From contig JAMPIT010000059.1 in NCBI GenBank assembly GCA_026261815.1, positions 22,492,001-22,556,000 on the forward strand: a stretch of 64,000 nt of DNA, written 5' to 3'. Below the pieces are notes generated by a model. The model was not told the DNA's origin. It worked only from the letters and a program-made list of their open reading frames with translations, and did not search any database. Every line of letters starts with the position of its first letter. Positions within the stretch are counted from its first letter, which is position 1. This document shows, one piece after another, positions 51,236 through 61,800 of this stretch. Origin of the DNA: Monarcha castaneiventris obscurior. Its lineage: Eukaryota; Chordata; Aves; Passeriformes; Monarchidae. The translations under genes were made by a program, and so were the position numbers.

Positions 51236-51676
51236 CCTAGAGAACAACAACTGAGAAATGACAATCTCACCAGGATCAAGCCATCGCATTTTCTTCTCTC
51301 TCTTCTTTAGGATAAAGCCATCAGCATTGAAAAAAACCTCAGTGGACTGTGAATAACTGAACCTTCTGTCAACTAGAATGGAACCTGATAGCTCACAGAC
51401 ACTGTTCAGCCCATGGATCAGTGGGTATTCTGGATTTACACTGTCATGCGCAAACCAATGATGATTGAAATAAACACCAATTTAAATATACAGTATCCAA
51501 GGGAAGTTGCAGCAGACTTTCATTTCATTACTTAAAATGACTGTATGGTCCACTCCCACTTTTGATTTTGAACAAACTGGGTCTATAAAAAAATTAAGAG
51601 CTGGTCCATCTGCTACAATTACATACTTTGCATTATGGATTACCAAGAAATACATGTGAATGCAAAATTTCTTCCT
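51236..51676 (-). pseudogene. Interrupted reading frame of unknown family
   Basis: Two stretches of 64 and 82 open codons lie in one frame, separated by a single TAA at 51,482-51,484. The residues look protein-like, for example VIVADGPALNFFIDPV in the first part and STEVFFNADGFILKKREKK in the second. An acceptor-like gcatgacag lies near 51,450 and a consensus donor CCTG|gtgaga at 51,271. Splicing this donor to the OTULINL exon at 49,544 gives a stop or the wrong frame, so it is not an obvious OTULINL coding exon. I do not recognise the family. It may be a decayed exon, a retrocopy or chance. Confidence 0.25.
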
Positions 51677-54600
51677 TCACCCCTTCTACAGGCAGAAAGA
51701 TGAGAGCTCCGCATCAGCTTTTGAACTGAATCAAACAATCTTTTGAAAAATTTTTGATGGTAATAATCCTGAAAAAACCTCAGGCAATTGGAGTTCAACA
51801 AGGTCTCTTCCAATGCACATGGTTAACAGGTGCTCGAGCAACTGCTCTTCAAGGAGTGCTGGGAAGCATGGACTTACTGATTTCCATCAGAAACACAAAT
51901 CAGTGTCAGAGAACACGAGATAATCAAATATTGCTCACCAGTTTTTATTTAATATGGGGGATTTATACATAGGTATTTCCCTAATAGAAAGCCCAATGGG
52001 TGATGGGAAAACCTGCAAACAAGTGGTTTTGAGCATTTTTGCTACACTTGTATTGCAGCATACCTTGGACTTCATAAACTTTCCCTCCTGTCATGAGAAA
52101 ACAGCACTTTGTGATTCAGTTAATACTTTCAGTGCTTATGTCACTTAGAAATTAATTACATATTTTATTCAAGTAAATGACATTTAGAAGTAGCAGTTGG
52201 ATTGCAAAGTGCTGCTGGTAAAAATACATCATGAGCATAAATTAAAGAAGGCGGCAGCTTAAAATAGATCTTTCCACCCCCCTCCCTGTACCCTCCAAAA
52301 TTCTTCAGAAACCAATGAGCAATTAAATTAATAAAACATTAGTGGGGGGGGGTAAAAAATAAACCCACGGATTTTTAAAGCAAATCCATTCTCTGGGATA
52401 TGGGCACAATTCATCCAGTTCCTCAGGAGGCAGAGACAGGAGCAGCTGGTGCCATGACCAGCTGCTGGGCTCCCATCTTCTTGAAGACTGACTGTGAGCA
52501 TCAGTATAATGACAGGGAGGCCTGACTTGCCATGCAGAAATTTGGAAGAACAGAGGCTGAACAGTGCTGGAGTAGGAGCTGATAGCAGTGTTTATCTTAC
52601 AATGCAAGTAGTTCACCATATTTTCTTTTCATGCCACATCAGCTTCCTTCTAGCGGCAAGCCTTAAGCTTTTCCCCTCAAAGTCAGCAGGAGAGACACAC
52701 CGAAGACAACCAACAAAAAAGGCCAGAAAAGAGGTAAGTAAGAGACATATGCAACATGTTTCATTCTCAAGTAACTCAGGAAGAATCTCTAAAGGATTTG
52801 CTTCACATTTGACACCCTCACAACTTTTTTGGAGCCTGCCACCTTAAATACGCATAATTGACAAAATGCAAAATTTCAGAGATCAGCTTGGGAACTAGTA
52901 GAGAGCACTTATGCATTACTGAATATTCCAACAAGTCTGATGGCACATTCCCCCTTTACTTTTTTTCTCCATGCCGTTAACAAGGCCGTCAGAAAGATAA
53001 TGGAGTGTCTTCCCAAATTAAAACCTAACAGAATGATTTCTTTTCAGGACATTCCTCTTCACTGTCTTTTTGGTACTGCAAGCAGGACATAGGACTTGTC
53101 ACCATAAAGTGGCCAGGTTTCATAGCCCCATCACACAAATTATGTTCCTAGTTCCCTAAAAGCAGGTGTACCCTCATTCAAAGAGGGAGGCAGAATGTAG
53201 GACCCCTCTGTTCTAGCCATTCTGCTGCCCACCTGTAGCACTCCTTCCTCCTCTGTTGGGTGCAGAATTAGGAAGGGAGACCCCTCAACTGGGACGTGCA
53301 CAGCTTGGCATGGAGGTCCGAGTCTGCCTGTGTTCAAGGTGTGCATGCAGAGCTCTCTTCACGGTGTTGCACGCTGCTTTTTTCCAGATCATTCACCATC
53401 AGTACCAAGGTATGTTACAGAACAGGCTAAGTCCCTCTTTCAAGGGAAAACAAACAAACTTACCCTTATAGAGCAGGCACAAGCATGATGCACATGTGTA
53501 CACAGACCTCAACTGAATGAGCCAAGAGGAAGACACAGAAAAAGTATTATTAATTATTCACATTCAGTACCTACAAAAGATTACATCCCATTAGAGTTTA
53601 GAAGAGAGAAATATGCCTTTTTAAGTGGTGCCAAGAGATTACAAATTCTTTGATTTCCCAGTTTATTATCAGCACCACACCAAAAACATAAAAAATACTG
53701 AAAACAGATCAAACACATACCAAGATATGTGAGAAGCACTGCTTAATTCAATAACTATTTCATTACAAACCCCTTCCTTTACAGAGTAAATCAATGTCAA
53801 CTTGTTAAGCAACATTCACCTGTTCTAAGAAACAGGAGAGATGAGGATCTCTCTTTGGTATAATAAGAAAAAGAAAATAATTTATAGGTAAAGATGGTAA
53901 TCGTCAGTGACTTATCAAAAGTTCAACCAAGTCTGCTGATCCGATCTCTTCTAATCAAAAAAAAAAACCAAACCAACAAACCAGAATCCCAGCCCCAAAC
54001 CATATCTAGAATCACACAATTACCTAGCAAACAGAATAGTTTTGGCAACATTGAGGCCCATCAGTTGCAAGAAAGGGTTTATTTACAGAGCTGTTCTGCA
54101 TAGGGCTGTCCCAACTGCCTTCTTAGCTCCCTCAGTCTTCTTTCAGAAAAATACAGAGAATATAGAGCTGGCAGCCTTCTTCAGACTCCCTGATCATCAA
54201 CAGGAACCGCTGGTGTTAATGCATCTATCCAGCTGTGACACATACTTACTCCTACTGTGCAGCAACAGCCATAATGCATTTTACCCACCATGTGATTATC
54301 TAAAATATACCCTACTAGAGCTACCTTTACAAAACCAATTTCAGCTATATAATCAAGATATTAATGCATGCCTTAGCATGCACAAACCATTTTCTCTCTA
54401 CAAATGCCTATGAGAACAAAAGGAAAGTTCAGTTCTTGATTTCCTGTACAATTCAGCTTCCTTTTTAAGGCACAGGGTGCTTCATCCAAGACCTTCGGAT
54501 GAATAACGCTTAGCCACACTTCCATTTAAGTAAGAAAAAACAGGAGAGAAGACGCCTGAGAATTTCTAGTCCAGAACAGTGGACGAGAAACACATGAAAA

Positions 54601-56984
54601 GCATTTCATGCCATTAAAAAAACATGAATCTCTCTAAAACGGTTATTCCTGAGTTAAGAAAAAAAAAGAAAAAATAAAATAACTTTTTAAAGAAGGAGCC
54701 TCTGAAATCTCTGCTACTGTTTTTTCTTAATGTGGAAAAAAATCTGTTCCCATTCAAAACTGCTATTTAATGCCTGTAGACTTCAAACAGAACTTACGTA
54801 AATGCACTAAATCTATTATTTGAAAGAAGCCCACTCTAAGAATTCTTGTTCTGCCTGCTGCAGAGTTGCATGTTGAGTCATCCCTAATGCCACTCATGGT
54901 TGTTTCACAATTCTCAAAATGCTTTTCTTTTCTTTCTTTTTGCCATGCTGAATCCTAACTGACAGAATAAAGGAAATACTTTCCTCCTGAACATCTTAAA
55001 TCTAGCTGACAAGTAGAAATACTTTGGGTTTTTTATGTTGATGTGTTTAGATAACTGAAACCTGGCTAGGGCGGAAAAAAGACTTAACAATTATTTTCCT
55101 GCTCCTGATTTTTAAATCTTATTTGCTAGACAGCACAAGACTTGTACCACCCAACCCTCCAAGGATGCACAGTCATTAGGTGCTCAGGAGGCTGGGGATA
55201 CCTCCAGGCAGAGGTCCAGTGGCAGATGCCCCACTCCTAGGATTCCCCAGCGTGGGAAGTGTCCCTGGCCCTGCCTGGATGCTTTGTAAGCACAAAAAGC
55301 AGGATAGTCCAAGAAACTTTAAGCTACCTGTTAATAAAAAGTTATCCCGACTGGTACCCAGGAAAACAGCAGGATCAAGTAAGCCATGACAAACAAAAAA
55401 AATCAACTCTTCTGAGCTTGTTTACTGTCCAAGGAGAAAGCCAGGCCCCTCTCACCAAACTACATCCATGTTGCTCATCATTCCCCTCTCTGTACAGGGT
55501 CTGACTGCTGCACCCCACAGAGATTTTGTGTCTGTCTTCAGAGCATGGCCCTCTCCTAAGTGCACCTGATTCTGTGTGCAGGCCGTGCAGAGCTGTGTAT
55601 TTTTCACATGGATTAGTAAATACAAATAATTTACGATTAATAATCACAAATTATTCCTATCTCCTGGTGGTGCACCAGATCACAAAGCTTGTGCTTCCTC
55701 AGTAGGTGCATGCAGAGGTTATTGCAGCAGTGTTATCTGTTTCCTTGGGAGTTTTACTTTGTGTCTTGCCCTCCTTCCAAGACAGATTACAAGCACAAAG
55801 CAAGGCCAAAGAAAGCAAAGTATCAAAGCCATCACTCTCAATGCAAATGGCAGAAACTGGTCTTGCATCTCTTTCCCTCTGCCTCTCAGTGTCCAGTTTG
55901 ATGAAAGCCAAAACTTCAGCTTTATTCTGCAGACATCATGGTGTTTGTATGGGAGCAGCTGGCGTGTTTAAACCCTGCTCTCTCTTCATCATTTCAAGAG
56001 CAACACTTTCAAACTAGCCCAATGTAATTAACTCAAGCACACAGGAGTCCTCTGCCTTTTTGTCAGAGTGCATTACCAGGCATTTCTGGCCTAAAATCTT
56101 AAGCAAAAAAGGCATGTCGAAAGGTAAAACTGACTGCATCAAGAGAATTTAAATTTCAGTTATCGGCACTCATTGTAATACCAAAGTCATAGCTAACAAA
56201 AACATTTCATAAAAATGTGATTCAAGAACTCAGAATATTCTGTGTGGGAGCTGTCTACTTGTAAAAGCACATTGCAATTATTAGTAGTATTACTATGCAT
56301 AATAAGATCACTTGTCATTATTGTCATTGCTAATGCACAGTTGGTATTTTTACAGACATTTGGATGCAAGAGAAGTTTCAAGCAAAGCACTCTAGGCATC
56401 AGTTGCAGGGATCAAGAGACCAAAGCTCCCTGGCACCTCTGCATTTGCACAAACTGCCTAAAACCTGCACAGTTATGTGGCAAGGACTAAATAAAATACA
56501 AATCATGCAGCCCTGTAAAGTATATTTAAGTGTGACCCTGCATATTGAGCTCTTTTTCAGGGGCTGGCACTTGGCAGAGGCACAACTTACTTTCACTTGT
56601 AAAGTAAGAAAATGAAATACAGGGTACCAGAGTGTTTCTGACATGGAACCCAGCAGTATAATTTTTAAAGTTCTTCATTTATATGAAATCCCCTATTTTT
56701 AAGGCCTTGGCCTTTGGCAAGAATGTCACAGCTGAAATTCATGTGCAGGAAATGATACAAAATGAAACCTGAATTGCAGGACAATAAACACATCTCCAAG
56801 CTGCTCACAAACAAGCCCATGGCGCGGTGCTGTGCTCAGAGCAAAACTGGGGAAAACAGGTGGGGCTTCTCTTTGTTGTACAGACAGACCTGAACCAAGT
56901 TTTTAAGTTTGCAAAAGACCGATTTTGCACAAACTTGGCAATTAAAACCTTGCTGACCACTTGAGGGAGGCAATTCTGCCTTCC

Positions 56985-57510
56985 ACTGTTGAGAGATCCC
57001 TCCTGCAGTACTGCATCCAGCTCTGGCACTCCCAACACGAGAAGGATGTGGAGCTAATGGTGCAAGGTCCACGGAGGAGGCCATGAAGATGATCAGGGGG
57101 ATGAAGCACCTCTCTTATGAGAGCAGAATAAAAGAGCTGAGGTTGTTCAGCCTGGAAGGCTCCTAGAAGACCTTATAGCACCTTCCAGTACCTAAAGAGG
57201 CCTACAAGAAGGATGGAGAGGGACATTTTACAAAGGGATGTAGTGACATGACAAGGGGTAATGGCTTTGGACTGAAGGAGGGCAGACTTAGGTTAGATAT
57301 TAGGTAGAAATTCTTCACTGTGAGGCTAGTGAGGCACTGGGACAGGCTGCCCAGAGAAGCTGTGGATGTCCCATCCCTGGAAGTGTTCAAGGCCAGGTTT
57401 GGTGGAACTCTGAGCAACCTGATCTAGGGAAAGGTGTCCCTGTGCATGCCAGGGGGTTGGAACTAGGTGGTCTGTAAGGTCCCTCCCAACCCAAAACATT
57501 CCATGGTTTC
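56985..57510 (+). mobile_element. CR1 LINE fragment
   Basis: It reads as the sense CR1 3' region: gtactgcatccagctctggc, tgttcagcctggaaggctcc, gacaggctgcccagagaagc and ggttggaactaggtggtctg. It ends with ccctcccaacccaaaacattc. It is truncated and carries indels. It is antisense to OTULINL and probably lies in its first intron. Confidence 0.93.
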
Positions 57511-58811
57511 CCTGGCGGCAGCTGACCTTCGGGCAGTGCCAAGCACCATGCCTTGATGCTGCTTTGCTGCACAAGATGCAAGGGCAGACCTGATGATGGT
57601 CAAAGCCTCATGGACACCACGTCATATCAAGGCACTAGTTTGATGCTAAGGTACCCAATTCTCACTTTCATAGCACTGTTTACCCAACATGACTACCCTG
57701 CCCTGGAAACATAAATGCTAAACACTTAAAATATGTGGGAAACACCGGCAACATATTATGTATGGACAAGGAACCGGAGATGGGGTCCTACCGAAGACCA
57801 CAAGTAGAACTAGCAAAAGGACCAGAGACTGAGCATATACAGCCACATCTTGCCACACTTTTAACGCTCCACCATCACAGAACATGGCTCAAATAAGACA
57901 TGAGTCTTCTGCTCAGCCTACAGCATTCTCCTCAGAAAAATCTTTGAAAGAAAAGTGTGGGCAGTACAGGCTGCCTTGCTTGACGCATCCCTCTGCACAG
58001 GTACATAGTGGCATCTGTCCTCACTGGTGACATGGGGACAGGAGCTACAGACACACTTCCTCTGTCTGTCAGGAGCTTCCAGCATGTCCCCACAGGCTAC
58101 AGAGAAATCCCAAGCATTTGGGTCTGGATCTTGAGGAAGCCAAAAACGTACAATGTGTAGAGTAGTGAAAAAATGGGAAGAAGCTACAAGCACAGCGTAA
58201 GGCTGAAAAGAAACTAAAAGCTACTGACTTGAAAATCTCTCAGAAAATTAACAAAGAAGGCTGTAAAAGTTTTGAAGTATTTTACAATGTTTGCCTTCAC
58301 TAAAGCCCTCTCCAGAAGTGGTCAGCAGTACCCTTATTTCCTTTTTGTTCTCACTTATGCTGGGTAACAGCTTGTACATGCTTTTATGTTATCAGGCAAC
58401 AGACAGCCCAACCATGAGTTATACTGTTCATGGGAAAAAAAAAAACTTTTTATCAAGCCAAATTCTGTAATATACAAACTAAACTAACACCTCCTAATTG
58501 GTACAAGATCCCTAGCAACAAACTCCCCTCTTAAAACTGTCAGTGACTGCTTTTACATTGCTGTGGCTGAAGAACTGAAACTCGTGTTTTCTATCGTGAA
58601 ACGCTGACATTTTCACTAGTAAGTAGCTGTTTCTCTGTCTTTCTGGAGGGTACAGCATTGTTGTGTCTGATCCAGAGCACTGCAACCATGCACTGAGGAA
58701 CTGGCATTTGCTATGCCGGGAATCCCAGCAACGGGGAACACGGGCAAAGTTCCTCGTCACTGCCACCGGCTGGCACCACGCCAGAGTGCAGAAAGGATGC
58801 CCTGTGCTCAC

Positions 58812-58901
58812 CGGGCCTTCCCAAATTCCACCGAGGCAGAAAACAGAGCCTGAAGTGACTCAGGGCCAGATGTCAGACAGCAGCTCAGATTGGTGTTTGA
58901 C
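58812..58901 (-). other. Candidate 90-nt exon upstream of OTULINL
   Basis: An acceptor (gtactcttttag) and a donor (GCCCG|gtgagc) frame 90 bases that are open in the frame required by the OTULINL microexon at 49,544 (phase 2 in, phase 2 out). They would encode NLSCCLTSGPESLQALF and flanking residues. Similarity to the human N-terminus is weak and no membrane segment results. It is recorded as a possibility only. Confidence 0.15.
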
Positions 58902-58927
58902 CTAAAAGAGTACTGTAACTCTTTTAG
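58902..58927. repeat. Inverted repeat, 10-bp arms, 6-base loop
   Basis: Arms ctaaaagagt (58,902-58,911) and actcttttag (58,918-58,927) are perfect reverse complements around actgta. The right edge of the candidate exon at 58,901 abuts the left arm. Confidence 0.7.
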
Positions 58928-60202
58928 AAGTCAGACTGACATAGAAATGCCATTAGGCTATGACTTACACAGCCCAAAGATAATTTAAAAAAAATAATTT
59001 CACAGCCTAAAACAAGAGGAGATTATGGAGCTCCTCAAGGTAAATTTTATGCCATTCTAATCACACCCAAATTTAGTTATGCAAGTGTAACGAAAGCAGT
59101 GTAATTGCATCACCTTTTGACTCCTGAGCACTGGTTATTCCCTGTGTTTTTAAAACAACTAAATTACACCCATAGTCATCTCCCCTAGGACAGCTTGACA
59201 CCATGACTCCCACAGTTCAGCTGTGTGGGGTCAGGGGGTTCAGCAGAGCTATTTCTGAAATCTCAAGATCATTTGCCTGGGTAGTCATGCAAGATCAAAC
59301 ATTTTCCTCAAGAAAAACTGCATGTATTTTTGAAAAACTCTTTAATGTTTGTTGTCTGATAATGCTGGTAGATAAGATGTGAAGCTTCAACTGGAAACTG
59401 TATCTAAGAAACAAGGTGGACAGAAAGTCTTGATGCTGAATGGGAAATGAACACCACCTAGGCAGGCAACATGTTCCAAACAGTTAAACAAAGTGGAAAA
59501 AACCCTTATATCCAAACATGGCCAAAAATCTCAGAACTACAAAAATTAAATTTTTTAAAAATTCCAAATAGGATACTTACCCATAAAAGCACTTAGATTT
59601 AAATGCTGACCAGCATTTTCATGCTGCTTTTTCCCTTCAAAATAAATTCTAACACCCTTCACCTGCTAGTGTTTTAGATAGATAGGCAAAATGGCATCTT
59701 TTCCTTTTACCATATGGAGACCCCCTCAGTTTCTAATCAAATTATCTGTCCACTAGCAAGGAAATGAAGTTGCTAAGGAAGCAAACTTCAGTGACTACAA
59801 AGAAGCTTTCTGAGCCTGTAATTTCTTCCTGTTTCACATATTTTGCCTCTCTGTTTCACCACTTGCTGAAACTGGAGCAGGCCAAAGGACGGAAGTGGGA
59901 ATAACGGTACTTGTGCATATTAGCAATGGAGCAGGTAGCACCATGCTAGCTTAAAGTCACTCACTAAATATCACAGAAATCTGGTTCTTTCTCCACTGCA
60001 AAAATGAAAGTATAAGCTGCATGCAATTTGTACAGCTCCTCCAAAAGGAAGACAAGCTGGTTTATTAAGAAAGGCAGTGCTAAGTGAGAGCTGGATGAGT
60101 AACCATCAAAGCAGAAATGTATCACAGAATGTACAGTACAAAAGCAAGCTGGCAGGGCATAGTTTCTTCAGTCTAAAAGACCACTTCTCAGTGACATAAG
60201 AG

Positions 60203-60852
60203 ATCACAGAATCACAGAATCATTTAGGTTGAAAAAGGTCTTCAAAATCAAGTCTAACTGTTAACCCACCACTGCCCAGCCCACCAATAACCATGTCCCC
60301 AAGAGCCACATCTGCACGTCTTTTAAGTATCTCCAGGGATGGTGACTCAACCACTTCCCTGGGCAGCCTGTTCCAATGCTTGAACACTGTTTCAGTTAAG
60401 AAATTTTTCCTGATATATAATCTGAATCTCTCCTGGTATGACTTGTTACTTGGGAGAACAGATTGACCCCTACCCGGCTACAACCCCCTTTAGGTAGTTG
60501 TAGAGAGCAAGGTCACCCCTGAACCTCCTTTTCTCCAGGCTAAACAGCCCCAGCTCCCTCAGCTGCTCCTCATGGGACTTGTGCTCCAGACCCTTCACCA
60601 GCTCTGCTGCCCTTCTCTGGACCTGCTCCAGCCCCTCAATGTCTTTCCCATAGTGAGGGACCCAGAACTGGACACAGGATTTGAGGTGTGCCCTCAGAAG
60701 CGCTGAGCACAGGGGGACAATCCCTGCCCTGGTCCTGCTGGCCACACTATGGCTGGTACAGACTAGGATGTCCTTGGCCTTTTTGGGCACCTGGGCACAG
60801 CTGGCTCGTGCTCAGCCATGCCTGACACCGAGGACCACCTGGGTCCTCCTGA
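60203..60852 (-). mobile_element. CR1 LINE fragment next to the OTULINL CpG island
   Basis: The plus strand shows antisense CR1: cacagaatcacagaatcatt at the 3' tail, then 'ctgggcagcctgttccaatg', 'ctctgctgcccttctctgga' and 'tggccacactatggctggta'. The element runs on the minus strand and is truncated roughly 100 bases before the CpG island. Part of its ORF is still open over 106 codons at 60,470-60,790. Confidence 0.93.
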
Positions 60853-60969
60853 ATCACACCTGCACTTATGAGCCCCCTTTTCCCAAACCTTCACCCTTCT
60901 GATGGGAACAGAGGCCAGTCCGCAACACGTAAATTCATACTGCACACAGTAAGAAAGAAAAAATCACCG

Positions 60970-61560
60970 TCCCATAAACAGGCAGCCGAGCCCCAGCCGA
61001 GCACCCGAGCCGAGAGCGGCGCACGCCGCTGCTTTAAGCCACGATGCCCGGCGCCAACTCTGCACCCAGGGCACAGCAGCTCCCCAGGGAAGCCCAGCCC
61101 GGCCGGCACTCCCAGCATTTCCCCGCACACCGCGGCCGCCTCTCCCCAGGCGGTGCCCGCAGCCCCCGGCCCCACACGGGCGGAGGGCACACCCGGGGTG
61201 CTCCCGCCGGGATGATGCCCTCAGCAGCAGCTCTCCGGGAATCGCCGCTTCTGGAAAACAGCCCCCAAAGAGCCAGGTGGAAAACAAAAAACGGGAAAAA
61301 TAAGGAAACAGCAAATAAAGCCAAACCCTCGCAGCGACTTCGGGGACCCTCGGGAGCCCTCCCGGACCCCCCGCCCGGCAGCCCTGCCGTGCCTCACCCG
61401 CTCCGCCGCTCTCCCCCTGCTCCTCCCGGGATCCAGCCCGGCTACAGAGGCAGCGCCGGCACCGCCCGGGGCGGGGATCCCGCGGGGCCGCCCCGCTCCC
61501 GCTCCCGCTCCCGCTCCCGCTCCCGCCCGGCCGTGCCCGTCTCCCATCTCTCGGCCTGAG
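60970..61560 (-). promoter_or_regulatory. CpG island, probable OTULINL promoter and 5' exon
   Basis: A GC- and CpG-rich block of about 600 bases stands alone at the position expected for the OTULINL start. A strong minus-strand donor (GAGCGG|gtgagg, exon end 61,398) could close a 5' exon. An acceptor-like T-rich tract ends ttttccag near 61,257. A weak donor (GGGACG|gtgatt, about 60,970) would join in frame to the microexon at 49,544. No ATG-started frame satisfies all of these. Direction of transcription is inferred from the exons downstream. Confidence 0.6.
61495..61524. repeat. Hexanucleotide repeat (gctccc)5
   Basis: Five perfect gctccc units lie inside the CpG island. On the minus strand one frame would give alternating Gly and Ala. 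Such a GC-rich hexamer near a gene start may vary in length. Confidence 0.85.
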
Positions 61561-61656
61561 TTCTGCATTCCCCCAGCAACTCTTGCCGCTCCTCCGCCAG
61601 TGGGATACAGTTTGTGCTTGGGTGTCACACTAGGCTGTTTTGCATCTCATAGCAGC

Positions 61657-61800
61657 ATGGAATCATACAATGGTTTGGCCTGGAAGGGGCCTTAAAGATC
61701 ATCAAGTTCCAACCTTCTGCCATGAGTAGGGACACTTCTCACTAGACCAGGTTGCTGAAAGCCCCATCCACTCTTAACTCCTAACTCCTCTAGGGATGGG
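61657..61800 (-). mobile_element. Short CR1 LINE fragment
   Basis: The plus strand reads ggaatcatacaatggtttgg, then ggaaggggccttaaagatca and actagaccaggttgctgaaa, which is antisense CR1 3' sequence. Only about 140 bases remain. Confidence 0.85.

Larger units (their letters stand above)
49545..60200 (-). other. OTULINL: Long 5' intron region of OTULINL
   Basis: About 10.6 kb between the first recognised coding exon and the presumed promoter. The missing N-terminal coding exon may lie here or in the CpG island. Contents seen: an exon-like interrupted frame at 51,236-51,676, a CR1 fragment at about 57 kb, a candidate exon at 58,812-58,901, and otherwise unremarkable AT-rich DNA. Confidence 0.6.

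Noticed and set aside
57918..58193. Minus-strand frame with hydrophobic start after a good acceptor (gtttcttttcag)
   Set aside because: Considered as the missing OTULINL membrane exon, but it has no suitable donor in the required phase and no resemblance to the human segment.
60470..60790. Minus-strand 106-codon open frame
   Set aside because: It is the residual reverse-transcriptase C-terminal part of a CR1 element, not a host gene.
61044..61559. Plus-strand 171-codon open frame in the second CpG island
   Set aside because: It is a composition effect; the Arg/Ser run comes from the gctccc repeat.
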